64,000 bases of DNA from Megalobrama amblycephala (GCF_018812025.1 NC_063062.1:2516754-2580753); one strand, 5' to 3'; positions 34,499 through 46,729 are shown, numbered from the stretch's first letter. Numbers and translations: made by a program. The notes: a model not told the origin generated them from the sequence alone.

Positions 34499-35108
34499 TT
34501 AAAGGGTTATTTCATCCAAAAATGAAAATAATGTAATTAATTTCTCACCCTCATGTCGTACTACACCCATAAGACCTTCGTTCAACTTCAGAACACAAAT
34601 TAAGATATTTTTGTTTAAATCCGATGGCTCCATGAGGCCTCTATAGACATCAATGTCATTGAACATTGAACTTGAATCTTTTGTTTTGAATCAGTGATTC
34701 GGAGCGCCCAAGTCACGTGATTTCAGCAGTTTGGCATTTTGACACGCGATCCGAATCACTCATTCGAAACAAAAGATTCGAAGCAGTGTTTTGAAATCGC
34801 CCATCACTAAATATTGTTGAAAAGTTGTTTATTTTGTTTTTTTAGGCACACAAAAAGTTTTCTTGTTGCTCTATAATATTAAGATTGAACCACTGAACTC
34901 ACATGAATGGTTTTAAATATGTTTTTAATACCTTTATGGATCTTGAGAAGTTCAGTGACATTGCAATCTATAAAGGCCTCACTGAACCATTGGATTTAAT
35001 CAAAAATATCTTAATTTGAAGATGAATGAAGGCCTTACGGGTGTAGAACAACACAAGGGTGAGTAAAAAATTACATTATTAACATTTTTGTGTGAAATAA
35101 CCCTTTAA
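34499..35108. mobile_element. TTAA-flanked fold-back MITE 1
   Basis: Begins TTAAAGGGTTATTTCA and ends TGAAATAACCCTTTAA. Both arms carry the ACACAAATTAAGATATTT/AAAATATCTTAATTTG pair. TTAA duplications point to a piggyBac- or Kolobok-type mobility; the fold-back form recalls the Angel-like elements of teleosts. It includes an unpaired hAT-like segment ending CCCATCACTA at about 34808. Located in intron 4 of the SAMD3-like pseudogene. Confidence 0.8.
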
Positions 35109-35157
35109 AGAGACACAGGAAAAACATATGTGAAATCTTAAAATGTGAGGCCCCCCT

Positions 35158-35958
35158 TTAAAGGGTTAGTTCATTCCAAAATGAAAATTCTGTCATTAAT
35201 TACTCATCCTTATGTCATTCTACACCCGTAAGACCTTCATTCATCTTTGGAAGACAAATTAAGATATTTTTGATGACAGAATGCTGTCAGATTTCCTTCC
35301 ATAGACTGCCTTCGTAACTACCACTTTGACGCTTCAAAAACTTCATAAAGAGATTGGACTAATCCATAGGAATAGAGCAGTTTGATTTTCTGAAGAGAAT
35401 CGAACACTTGCTATGACAAACAGATTTAATTTACGCTTTAACTCGCATGTAAACATTGATCAGTGAATATAAACAGAAGCTTAACTGAACGTGAATAATG
35501 CACAAGTACAAACTCCTTCTAGAAGCTCAACTGTGCTGCGTAACCAATGAGGTTCATGCTTGTATGTTACGCAGCATAACTGAGATTCTGGAAGAAGTTT
35601 GTTCTCGTGCATGAAGCAGGTTTGGTTAAGCTTCTGCTTATGTGCGCTGATCAATATTTACATGCGAGTAAAAGCCTAAATTAAATCTGTTCATCATATA
35701 ACGCAATCAAGCCTCTTCAGAAAATCTGTACTAAACTGCTTGATTCATGTGGATTAGTTTTCCAATCTCTTTATGAACTTTTTGAAGCCTCAAAGTGTTA
35801 GTTGTGAAGGCAGTCAATGGAAGGAAATCTGACAGCATTCTGTCATCAAAAATATCTTAATTTGTTCTCTGAAGATGAACAAAGGTCTCATGGGTGTGGA
35901 ATGACATGAGGGTGAGTAAATGACAGAAATTTCATTTTGGTATGAACGCACCCTTTAA
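35158..35958. mobile_element. TTAA-flanked fold-back MITE 2 (801 bp)
   Basis: Bounded by CCCTTTAA/TTAAAGGG ends. The two halves are long inverted copies (for example GACAGAATGCTGTCAGATTT at about 35275 and its complement near 35829), so the whole element can fold into a long hairpin. It is 50 bp from MITE 1 and of the same end type. Confidence 0.85.
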
Positions 35959-36001
35959 TAAAAGCACACTCTGAAGGCCATGTAAAGAAATAGCTGCTAA
36001 G

Positions 36002-36862
36002 GGTCAAAAGTTTTTGAATGTTAAGATTAAAAAATAAATAAATAAATAAAATAAGTCTCTCCTGCTTACCGAGTCTTTATTTATTTGATCCAAAATACAG
36101 CAAGAACAGTAATATTGTGAAATATTTTTACACTTTAAAATAACTTTTTTATTTGAATATATATTTAAAATGTAATTTATTTATGTGATGCAAAGCTGAA
36201 TTTTCAGCATCATCATTCAGGCTTCAATGTCACATGATCCTTCAGAAATCATTCTGATATGCTGATTTGATGATCAAGACACATTTATGATTATTATCAA
36301 TGTTGAAAACAGTTATTTTTGTCAGAATTATTTGATGAATAGAAAGTTCAAAAGAACAGTATTTATCTGAAATAGAAAGCTTTTGTAACATCACTACCAT
36401 CCAAATGTTTAGTCAATAAGCTTTTTTTTTTTTTTTGAAAGAAATTAAAGAAAATAATACTTTTATTCAGTAAGGATGCATTTAATTGAGCAACAGTGAC
36501 AGTGAAGACATTGATAATGTTGCAAAAGCTTTATATTTCAGATAAATTAATCAAATAATCCTGAAAAAATTTGTTTTTTCAAAACTGTTAAACTGTTTTT
36601 AAACATTGATAATAATAATAAATGTTTCTTGAGCAGCAAATTATCATATTACAATGATTTTTGAAGGATCATGTAACGCTGAAGACTAGAGTAATGATGC
36701 TGAAAATTCAACTTTGACAACACAGTTATTTTAAATTGTAAAAATATTTCACAATATTACTGTTTTTGCTGTATTTTGGATCAAATAACTGAAGCCTTGG
36801 TAAGCAGAAGAGACTTATTTTAAAAAACATTTAAAAATCTTACAATTCAAAAACGTTTGACC
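36002..36862. mobile_element. Fold-back MITE 3 with GGTCAAA ends
   Basis: Left end GGTCAAAAGTTTTTGAA and right end TTCAAAAACGTTTGACC are imperfect inverted repeats. The interior has inverted copies of a CCAAAATACAGCAAGAAC segment (36091 and about 36780). It is a high-copy family in cyprinids as I recall. It lies in intron 4 immediately beside exon 4 of the SAMD3-like pseudogene. Confidence 0.75.
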
Positions 36863-37742
36863 AGTAATGTACATAGTGAAGAGTATTTACCTCTGGATGA
36901 ACTCCAGGGTTGAGGCTGCGTCCTCCTGGTATTCCAAATTGAAAACATAAAATGACCCAAAGAGGACAGCCAGGGTGGAGGTGAAGTCCTGCTGGAGGGG
37001 ACTGGACTCTGTGACGACCTTCCCCTCCAAGGCCAGCATCCACTTTTTGGGAAACAGAATGGAATCTCCTGAAAAACATACTTATGTATCACACTTAAGT
37101 TTTCACTGGGCAATGATATTTCAGAAAAAGGTAAAGCAAATATAAACAAACTGTATGCATATTTGTCTGTCATCAAGAGTAAACAAAAATGTATTATTAC
37201 AATGTTTACAGAATTCAAATTTGGTAACGGAATCTTAAGAATGAGGTTTGTTGTTGCATGTCATGCAAACAAGAACCAATGAGGTTTGGGTACAAGAAGG
37301 TTTGGTTAAGCTTGGTAAGTTTGGTTTGTTTATCCTTGCTGATCAAAGTTTAAAAAAGCCTTTTTTTGTCAATAAAAGGCCAACTTAAATCTGATCATCA
37401 TATAAAGTGATTATATCTCTTCAGGAAACTTTGGTTAAACTGCTTAATTCAAATGGATTCATTTTTGACGTCTTTACAAATCTTCCGTTAGTAGTGAAAG
37501 AAGTCACACATTAGTCTAGTACAACAGCAATACAGGTTTTGTTACCCTAGTGATTGCGCAAGTCAAGTATATGAATCTTACCCAACAGGATAATCCTTGG
37601 TGTGCTGGGTAGTCTCTGCATCTGCCTGTGTGGTAGTTTCCTGTATGAAAAAGTCAACACAATGGGGAAAGAATCAGAGCTAAGATCTGAGATCACATTC
37701 TGAAAAAGTCAAATAAAAGAACATTTATACCATTGCACATTC

Positions 37743-38150
37743 AAAGGGATAGTTCACCCAAAATTGAACATTCTGTCATCATTTACTCTAGGGGTGCACG
37801 ATATATATCGGCCGATGATTAATGCACATCTCGTCAGTAAAACCGGTTCTCTAATCGGTGGTAAATTCCATCAGGTGCATGATTTCACATAGAGCAGCTG
37901 ACAAGTTGGTTCACAGACAGGCTGATTAGAGAACCGGCTTTACTGACGAGATGCGCATTAATCATCGGCCGATATATATTGTGCACCCCTAATTTACTCA
38001 ACCTGAAGTTGTTCCAAACCTGCATGAATTGCTGGTCTCCATTGACTTCCATAGTCAATGGAGACAAGCAATTCATACAGGTTTGGAACAACTGTAGGAT
38101 AAGTAAATGATAACAGAATTTTCATTTTTAGAAGAACTATTCCTATAAAT
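37743..38150. mobile_element. TTAA-family fold-back MITE 4, carrying a nested element
   Basis: The left arm AAAGGGATAGTTCACCC and the right arm with AGAACTATTCCTAT, plus the pair TGTTCCAAACCTGCATGAAT/ATTCATACAGGTTTGGAACA, define a degraded fold-back element. Its arms are split by the element at 37789-37991. It lies in intron 2 of the SAMD3-like pseudogene. Confidence 0.7.
37789..37991. mobile_element. 203-bp palindromic hAT-type MITE with 8-bp duplication
   Basis: Starts TAGGGGTGCACGATATAT and ends ATTGTGCACCCCTA, almost wholly self-complementary. It is flanked by a perfect ATTTACTC duplication (37781-37788 and 37992-37999). An 8-bp duplication and the AGGGGTG end fit hAT-type elements. It inserted into MITE 4, so it is the younger of the two. 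Confidence 0.85.
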
Positions 38151-41100
38151 AAGATTGTTTCATCATGTTAAAATAACATCTTTGGTCCTCAAAAATAAGA
38201 TTATGTTATTGTCTACTTTTATAGTCTACTTTTTTTTATTGTATTTTTTATTGTAATCTAATTTCCCAACAGTACATTACAAAGGAAAAACTAATCAAAC
38301 ATCTAAACAACCTGTATGTTATGACAGTATAATAAAACAATTACTGTACTTACATCAGCCAGAAGGAAAAGTGAATCTTCTTTTTCTTTGAAGAATGCCA
38401 TTATCACCAATATAGCAGCTAGGCCAGGATCCACATCTCCAGATTCTCTTTCTATGTCTGCGAGGACTGTCCTAACCTCTTTTCTCCAGCGCAGCAATTG
38501 AGACTTGAAGAAATGGAGCACCTTTCTTCCTTTTCCAGTGATGGACTCCCTGAGTCTTGATTCTAGTTCAATGCCTGTAAGTGTACTGAAATGCTGGATC
38601 AGAAATCTCTTAATGAACAGGAAAGGCCAATCAGTCTTTAGTTAGTCAATGCTAGGTGCAGGTGATGCATTGATGGCACGTCGCTGGGCCTCATATGTGA
38701 TTATCATCAGTTCATTTACTCTTGCCTTTTAATCTGCTCCATTTTGGCCCTCTTGAGTGAAAATGCTTTTAAGCTCCTCCTTCTTCTCACTTAAAGAGTG
38801 TCTTGTTTCTCCCTCTGGTTGCTTGCTTGGCTGCCAGTTTATACAGCCATAGCTGTCGGTTTTTGCACATTTTCTGGATGGTGCTGGCTCGCTATTCTCC
38901 ACCATTACAGCAGGCCTTTTTGGATTTCTTAGGCGTGCAAGGGTGTTGTTCCTGTTCAGGTTGTCTAATCTTGTCTTTAATTGTGAACACAAAGTGAAGT
39001 GTCCCCATTCAATCTCCCTCATCAGTTCTGTCTTCAAAACAGTCTGGATATTGTTCAACGATGCTCTTTGCAACTACAGCACACTGACTCAAAGTGGGAT
39101 TTAAACATATTTCCCTAATGGCATCAACAGTCACTCTGACCATGTGCCGCCTGTCTGTCTCTTCTGGTCTCTTCCTGAGTTCAAGACATGTTCTTAGACT
39201 TGGTCTGGTCTTGTCCCAAGGTACCTGGAAAGTTGAGGGCCATGGTACTGTGCTGCACTGGGTTAGAGTGCTGAGGTGGTAGTGCAAACTGCGCACTTGA
39301 AGAGGCTTCTAACGAAGACACTGGTGTAAGAGTCAGTGTCATCATGTCAGACGCAGCAGAGTCGCTTAGCAGATTGTTCTGTTGGGCTCCAATATCTAAA
39401 GAAAAACAAAAATTCAGTGTAGACCTGTCACAGACAACTAAGGCAAAAGGTGGAGTAACTATATCTGTCAATTTCATAACTGAAATAAACCATGTTGTCT
39501 ATAACATTAGAACACCTCAAATGTTACAGAAAACATTTAGACAAATACAACAGGCTTAATTTAACTTATTCTGATATTTGTTTTACCGTTTACAGTTAAC
39601 CTTTTTCATTATATTTTTATCATTTATTTTTATGATTTTATAACTTATTCTCATGGTATGACCAATATTATAATGCACAAAGTAAATATAAGTCTATCGC
39701 TGAAAAATATTAACAAAAATAAAATAAATAAATAATAAATAACATGCATCAGTATTGCAATGGGATATTGGGTGTATACCAGGCTAAAACATTTACCCTA
39801 TACTAAAATCAAAACCTGTAAATTATCTAAATAAATTATTTACATGCTTTTGTTTACTTTTATGTCCCACATAGGATCTCTAGATTGTGCAACAACATGT
39901 TAGATGTAGACTACTTATTTACATTATTTACATTAACTAAATATTTACCTCTGTGGTTGCATCTCTAGTTTTCTGCAATCAACTATGGACAAAAGATGTC
40001 TGATGTCATCCTCTTTGATGTACATAAAGTCGTCAATCTCCCTTACTCCCAATAAGGACAAATCTTTAACTATAGTCTCCACAGTCTTACTATCCAGATG
40101 GGGAAGGGTGCCTCTTATGATGTCCTCCATCACTTTTCACCTAGACAGACAGAATGATGGAGCACTCAAGATCAAGATCAAACTTTCTATAGACAGGCAA
40201 TGGGTAATAGTCAGCAAGACTGTCGGCACACACACAAACATATTGAGTCTTGAGGTCATACTGGAGGCAATGTCCAACACTGGCACTGACTGATGTTTCT
40301 CAGACACAAAATAAACCATTTCCTGTTTGACTAATATTAAAACAATCTTACCTAGCACATAGCCACTATCATTGACATCAAGAACAACACTCATGCCCTT
40401 TTTGTATAATGTGCCTTTGTATGTCACAGTAGATGTTTTTATTGTGTTGTCTTTAGTCAAGCCCCTGAACCTCACAGCTTCCTGAATTGCTGCATTATAC
40501 ATCTGGGCATCAAATTCATTTGCCTGACCAACTTGGATAATGGAAGGAAAAATATTCCCACTGTGAAGATAGGCCTGCAACAGTTGGTGCCTTTCTGCCA
40601 AGATTTTTGAAATTGTGGAGCTTCCGAGCACACTGCTTAAAATAAGTGTGTTTACTCTCGAAGCGCAGTGTCCAAAGGCGAATGAGAGGTCCAAATTTCA
40701 GTAAGCACCAGTTCTGGGTAGCACTACCTCCCAAGCGCTCTCCATCGGATTTCACTTCACATGGTCGGCTACTAGCATCACTGCCTTGAAAAATGTTTGA
40801 AAAATGTTTTCCAACTGACACCAGGTTCTTGATATACAATGCAAGATCTGCTGACACAATCCCCTCAAACAGATCATGACCCGGGCAAGGTGGAAGTCCT
40901 GGTTGACAGACATGAAAATGTTTCAGTTGATTGAAAATTGAGTCAAACTTCACGCCTGCTATTGTGACTTCCTGGCCCTTGGACAAGTCTTCAACACAGT
41001 TTGCATAGGTTTCTTTTGTCCTTAATGGACCAAACTTTGTGGGCTCCCTTTCGAAACTTTCTCGATCTATAAGACAGTATCGACAAAAGTGTTTGCTTCT

Positions 41101-42412
41101 GCTGAAGTTTTCAGTGAACCCCCGAAGAGAATGTGATCCTAGGTTATCACCTACAATTGCTATAACTGCCCCCTGCAACGTTTCACCATTGTCTAACACA
41201 AAGCCAGATTGCTCAATCTCCTTTAGATCATTTACTAGGGGAGAAAATATTTTGTCATGGCCAAAATGGCAGATATCCACTTCCCTGAAAAGCATTACCT
41301 GGCATGTGGCATGGGGTCTATAGCAGATCTATTATGTGGCAGTATTTCACCCAATGTCATGTACACAGCCAGAAGCTTGTGCTTCTTTTTGCCTGATCCA
41401 AGGGGGTTTGCAACCTCAAAAGCATCTTGATAAAGAATGATTGAGACAGAGGAAGCAACATTCTGCAAGAGGGTGTTCTCTCTACAGTTTCTACCATCAT
41501 GCACATCCACAAATACATGTGGTTCTCCCAGAGGGTACATCTTTGTAGTGTTGTACTGTTCCCGAACTGATGGATGGCTCAGCAGTGCTTTAAGAGTGGC
41601 TTTAACTGGCACATACTGGCAGAAACGTTCCTTACCATTAGGATCAACACCAAGATAAACCTGAGTTGGCTCAACATAGCAGAAGTTATTTTTGAAAAAG
41701 ATTTTTCTAGTTTGATCTGATCGAAACACGCTCTCGTTGTACATCTTTAGTAAATTTTCTTTTGATAGTCCATCCACAATTTCATGTATTCTATCTCTCG
41801 GTATTTTAAGTTTTTCCAGTTCTTGACTGACTACAGTTAGTACATGCGTAATCCCATTTTTATGAAGTTCTTGAAACTCTGCAATTAAAGCTGAGATTGT
41901 GGTGGCTGGCAAAAGCATCTTAGCTTGCATTCTAAGATAGAAAAGGGCTAAGTTTGTCATGAATACATCATCTACTTTGTTTGATGAACTCTCCCAAACC
42001 TCAGCAATCTCTGCACTGAGTGTGCTACCATCATCTTCATCAGCAGCATCAGGAGTACTGGTATCATGATTAGACACACCACCTGCAGAGACAACCTTCT
42101 CAGCTGAATGTTTTCTGCTCACATGCGAGAGGAAAGAAGACCTCACTCTGAAATTCTTTTTGCAATTTTCAAAAGGACACTGGATTTTCTTGCCATCTCT
42201 TATGTGCCATTTTAGATGTTCGCATAAATTTGAAAAATTTGTGGAAGTGAAATCACATCCCTGAACATGGCAGCTCATATCAATACATCTGTGAGACCTG
42301 TTGACATCTGGTTTGTGCTTTGAGTGGTTGCGATACATGTGAACCTGAAGGGCAGGAAAATCTAAAGTTGGCAAGATTCCTGTGTTCTTTGACATGCCTG
42401 ACAAACACAGTA

Positions 42413-43956
42413 ATAGTCAAGTCAAGTCAAATTTATTTATATAGCGCTTTTACAATTGGTAATTGTTTCAAAGCAGCTTTACATATTAGAAGCACAGAAA
42501 AAAGGGAAGTGGTTAGAAATAAGCTGTACAAACAAGCGTGGTAATATGTAACATATACAAGATGGTGCTACATTAAGCCAATGTCGGCTGACTCCCAGGG
42601 GTGGAAAAAAACCCCTAGGAGAAAAACCCAGCGTGCTAACACTGGGAAAAAAGTCCTAGGAGGAAAAAAACCCTTGGAAGATATATATAATATATGTAAA
42701 TGGATATGGAGATCAAAATCTGAATTATACATTTTTATTATAGAGATTAAAAATAGATTATATATAAATATATGTAAGCGGATACGGGGATTAAAAATCT
42801 GAATTATAGATACAGCCAGAACTGGATCTGTAGGCCCATTGTCTCCTGGGCTACGTTGTAGTCAGGTCCAGACACAGGTTCTCCATCTGATCTGGATACG
42901 GCCTGGATCCAGCACTCGGAAAACCTCAGGATAAGCAGAGAGACAGATATTAGCGTAGATGCCATTCCTATTCTGATGTACAGGTATATCTAGTGTTATA
43001 GGAAATGTTCTCGGTTCCGGTCGACCTAATTATTGCAGCGTAACAATCCTTTAACGGATTTGAAAAATGTTAATGTATTGATAATGTGTTATGTGTATGC
43101 AAGAGCAAAGAGATGTGTTTTTAGTCTAGATTTAAACTGACAGAGTGTGTCTGCTTCCCGAACAATGCTAGGAAGATTGTTCCAGAGTTTAGGTGCTAAA
43201 TAGGAAAAGGATCTGCCGCCTTCAGTTGATTTTGATATTCTGGGTATTATCAACTGGCCTGAATTCTGAGATCGCAATAAACGTGAAGGACTATAATGCA
43301 TTAAGAGCTCACTTAGGTACTGGGGAGCTAAACCATTTAGAGCTTTATAAGTAAGTAGCAAGATATTAAAATCTATACGATGTTTAATAGGGAGCCAATG
43401 CAGTGATGACAGAACTGGGCTAATATGGTCATACTTTCTGGTTCTAGTAAGAACTCTAGCTGCCGCATTTTGGACCAACTGTAGTCTGTTTAAAAGCCGA
43501 GCAGAACAACCACCCAGTAGAGCGTTACAGTAATCCGGTCTTGAGGTCATGAATGCATGAACCAACTGTTCCGCATTTGTCATTGAGAGCATATGTCGTA
43601 ATTTAGATATATTTTTTAGATGGAAGAAGGCGGTTTTACAGATACTAGAAACATGACTTTCAAATGAAAGATTGGTATCGAAGAGCACACCCAAGTTCTT
43701 AACTGAGGACGAAGGTTTAATGGAGCACCCGTCAAGTGTTAGAGAGTATTCAAGGTTTTTTCGTGAGGAAGTTTTTGGTCCAAAGATTAGGATATCAGTT
43801 TTTTCTGAATTTAATAATAAGAAATTTCTTGTCATACAGTTTTTAATGTCAGCTATGCATTCTGTTAGTTTTGTGAATTTGTAGGTTTCGTCAGGGCGCG
43901 AGGAAATATAGAGCTGAGTATCGTCAGCGTAGCAGTGAAAACTAAGACCATGCTTC
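42413..43956 (-). mobile_element. L2-type LINE, copy C, 5'-truncated
   Basis: Contains the 3' tail and ORF2 from just before the YADD motif. It is flanked by CAGTA (42408-42412 and 43957-43961), a probable 5-bp target duplication. It is inserted in the zinc-finger coding exon of the C2H2/DDE-like gene on the same strand. Confidence 0.85.
43089..43956 (-). pseudogene. L2 ORF2 C-terminal fragment, copy C
   Basis: Open from [17 protein letters not shown] to the natural end FALAYT. The C-terminal region ([23 protein letters not shown]) is present. The frame happens to be continuous with the host zinc-finger sequence MGFSCKRCGFSAEY at 44000-43959, giving a chimeric 300-codon reading frame that is very unlikely to be functional. 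Confidence 0.85.
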
Positions 43957-44000
43957 CAGTACTCCGCAGAGAAACCACACCGTTTGCAAGAGAAACCCAT

Positions 44001-44441
44001 TTCTAAAGATGGAGATAACATAAATTTCCTCAGTGAGCCAGTTTTGGTCCAAGGTATAGTAGTAAGATAAATAGATTTGAATTACAATTCACCAATCGTC
44101 AAGATGGATAGGTCTTCTTAAATTGCACAGATCACACCTGTGGACAAAAGAGAACAGACAAGACAGTTAAAATACTGTCAAAACGGTGGCCAACTAATAT
44201 TCAAATGCAAATTTTCAAAGCCTAAGTTTAAGCTCCAAATAAAAGTAGACTAAATGTAGATTTGAATGATCATGTCTTTTTTGAATGACCTTAAAAATGA
44301 CTATTTTAAGCGATTGTCGTATTTTTAAGAAAAACAGAAGTTTTAATAAGTTCTGCTCTGGCTTTTTTTTTTTTTTTTCTTTAAAATCAATTAATTTACT
44401 ATCACACTGAACGCGCAAGGTCCTGGCAGATCGCCAATCAG
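44001..44441. other. No supported gene; upstream of the C2H2/DDE-like pseudogene
   Basis: Likely 5' flank or intron of the pseudogene. It contains a T-run at about 44364-44379. No promoter element is convincing. Confidence 0.35.
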
Positions 44442-44734
44442 GTCCTCACTAGTGATGGGAAGTTCGGATCATTTTACTGACTCGGACTTTTGAGTCTCGT
44501 TCAACAAAATGAACGAATCTTTTTTCGAGTCATTTCGTTCATTTAGTTCAATTTAGCAAAATGTAATTAAAATGTTACGTATTACTTCCCCAACACATCT
44601 ACTACTTATGCAAACGTTGATCCCACTACAAACAATACAAAACTACAATGCTATAAGATTCAGAAATGATTAATTCATTACCTGGGTCTTCAGTTTATGA
44701 CAAGCTGATTAAGCTCACCTCACCTCTTGTCTGA

Positions 44735-45090
44735 CAAGTCTTCGGGTTTAAGTCATTCCTTAATGACGTGACAGGCAGTCCCATGCTAAACCAATGCAGT
44801 CCGAGCCGCAAAGAGAATTGATTAGTTCATTTCATGAGTCTTTCGGGTTTTTGAGTCGTTCCTTAATCACGTGACAGACCCATACACTACGCCAATGCAT
44901 TCTGAGCCGGAAAGAGAATTGATTAGTTCTCTTCATGAGTCTTTCGGGTTTTTGAGTCGTTCCTTAAACACGTGACAGACCCATACACTAAGCCAATGCA
45001 TTCTGAGCCGGAAAGAGAATTGATTAGTTCTCTTCATGAGTCTTTCGGGTTTTGAGTCGTTCCTTAATCACATAACAGACCCATACGCTA
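44735..45090 (+). repeat. 101-bp tandem array (left)
   Basis: The GAGCCG motif repeats at 44803, 44904 and 45005. Each unit has AGAGAATTGATTAGTTC, GAGTCTTTCGGG and an E-box: TCACGTGA-type at about 44868, CACGTG at about 44970, and degraded in the last. Confidence 0.9.
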
Positions 45091-45559
45091 TTTCTGACAT
45101 TTCTGTCACTGTTTTTGTTACTGTTTCTTGAGGATCTGTGGTGTGTTATTATAAATAAATAAAGCCCTGTTATAAATAAAATATTGATTAATTTATCTTT
45201 TTGACTGTCTATCTGTAAATAAACACTAGGCTATATAATAATATAATAATCCAAGCCTACAATACAAAGTATTTATAGCCTAGTTTGTTCATTTTTACTC
45301 CAATTTTGAGTTTGCTGTTATAATAATTGCTTTTCCTAGGCAGACTTGACATTGGTCTAATATAAGAAGATTGCTCAAAAAAGGACATAATGACATAAAT
45401 TAAAAGCAAATAACATTTTGAATTTGAATTATTAATGTTAGTTTAAAACATCAAGGTTATGATAACTTCAGCTTTAACAGTTGTAACACAAACTCAAACA
45501 AAACTGGAGAGTTAACGTTATTTACTAATAAATATAATGTGCTTGGGTCACACAGCATA

Positions 45560-45830
45560 ATGTATGGGTCTGTCACGTGATTAAGGAACGACTCAAAAAC
45601 CCGAAAGACTCATAAAAAGAACTAATCAATTCTCTTTCCGGCTCAGAATGCATTGGCGTAGTGTATGGGTCTGTCACGTGATTAAGGAACGACTCAAAAA
45701 CCCGAAAGACTCATAAAAAGAACTAATCAATTCTCTTTCCGGCTCAGAATGCATTGGTAGCGTATGGGTCTGTCACGTGATTAAGGAACGACTCAAAACC
45801 CGAAAGACTCATGAAATGAACTAATCAATT
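45560..45830 (-). repeat. 101-bp tandem array (right, inverted)
   Basis: Reverse complements of the left units (CTCTTTCCGGCTC at 45632 and 45733), each with GTCACGTGATTAAGG, at about 45575, 45675 and 45773. Together with the left array it could form a hairpin arm of up to about 300 bp. Confidence 0.9.
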
Positions 45831-45993
45831 GAATCATCAGGTGAACTACTTCTAGCAGTACAGAACCTGTAGAATATTGCACATGCGCGACTGAACGAAT
45901 CACCCCCCGAGACGACTCGTTCTTCCCGAGTCACATTAAAGATTCGTTCAAAATGAACGAATCGTTCAAGAACGACACATCACTAGTCCTCAC

Positions 45994-46729
45994 AGACGTG
46001 TAAAAACAAATCTGATTTACAAGAAAATGAGCGTGCATGAATTGATTAGAGGAATCAAAATTTGAATTTTATAACAAGTATTCGTATCCGAATCCTAACC
46101 ATGGGTAACGTTATCCGATTTCAGGATACACTGATCGATTTTTAATCCCCAACCCGATAAAACAATGAACGCACCAGCACTTCCACCGACATAAAATGGC
46201 TAAATAACGTATTATTAGTTAATTCTGACCGTAAGAGGCTACATGTACAATCTAGGTTTATAAAATCACATTTACAAATCAAGTATTTTAAGTTAGGCTA
46301 TTAACAGGAATGAAATCCGCTTCTAACTTACAGTCAGACGTTATCGAACATCAACGCCGCGGGCAGTTCTTCTAAACTAAGATTAATGCTATTACTGACA
46401 TTTTGGTTTGCATTAAAACAAATAATAAAGATTTTACACTTACAAGATATTTATGGTGAACTTTACAGACAGCGACGCGAGGCGAAGGCGCCCTCAAAGT
46501 TGCTCAGAGAACTGAAAGACTGACAAAATGGCAGTTTGTGGTTGTTTTTCGCGGTCATTTCGTATTACTGTATTTAAGTCCACAGTAACATGTCGCAAAC
46601 TACATTGAAAGAGTATTGCACACAGCTTATACACTAGTAAAATGTTGAATATAAACCTTGAATATCGAAATCGCGGTCAGATATTCTAAACTAACTATAA
46701 ATATATTAGCTAGAATTAACGTTAGCTAG
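45994..46729. other. No supported feature
   Basis: Unique-looking AT-rich sequence between the hAT-type element and L2 copy D, without coding signal. Confidence 0.4.

Larger units (their letters stand above)
34088..40130 (-). pseudogene. SAMD3-like (SAM-domain) pseudogene, five exons
   Basis: Exons on the minus strand are 40130-39949, 39395-38354, 37640-37582, 37068-36891 and 34247-34088, with AG acceptors and GTAAAT, GTAAGT, GTAAG and GTAAAT donors. Exon 1 is a SAM domain (MEDIIRGTLPHLDS, then DDFMYIKEDDIRHLLS). Exon 2 has YGCINWQPSK and the conserved WRKEVRTVLADIERESGDVD and AFFKEKEDSLFLLAD segments. Exon 3 has LPSTPRIILLG. Exon 4 has LFGSFYVFNLEYQEDAAST. Exon 5 has FLVRINPDYSKCSSEF and ends FAQYDWQYH. 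This order matches the SAMD3-like family recalled from fish. Exon 2 has a frameshift near 39015 and two in-frame stops (DTAA near 38728 and SIDTAA near 38645), and exon 3 seems frameshifted, so it is not functional. The introns carry several MITEs. Confidence 0.7.
40141..44000 (-). pseudogene. C2H2 zinc-finger / DDE-like transposon protein, broken and split by an L2
   Basis: From 44000 the frame reads MGFSCKRCGFSAEY, then L2 copy C interrupts. It resumes at about 42412 with further fingers (MYRNHSKHKPD, CHVQGCDFTS, CPFENCKKNFRVRSS), an acidic linker, and a large region with DVHDGRNCRENT, LYQDAFEVANPLG, VGDNLGSH, CRYCLIDRESF and FGPLIRLWTLRFESKH. The NPLGS...GDNL...CRxC order resembles a transposase-like family multicopy in fish; I infer a DDE fold but cannot assign catalytic residues. 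Breaks are a frameshift at about 41300, an apparent internal deletion near 40695 (QNWCLL joined to KFGPLI), and frameshifts near 40605 and 40270. Its stop (40143-40141) lies only 11 bp before the ATG of the SAMD3-like gene. Confidence 0.6.
44450..45985. mobile_element. hAT-type non-autonomous element, GTCCTCAC duplication
   Basis: Begins TAGTGATGGGAAGTTCGG and ends GAACGACACATCACTA, short TAGTGATG/CATCACTA inverted ends. A perfect 8-bp duplication GTCCTCAC lies at 44442-44449 and 45986-45993. It has no transposase. The interior carries two arrays of a 101-bp unit in opposite orientation. Confidence 0.9.

Noticed and set aside
43089..44021. A 310-codon zinc-finger/RT fusion as a real gene
   Set aside because: The first residues belong to the interrupted C2H2 gene and the rest to a 5'-truncated L2; the joint is the insertion site.
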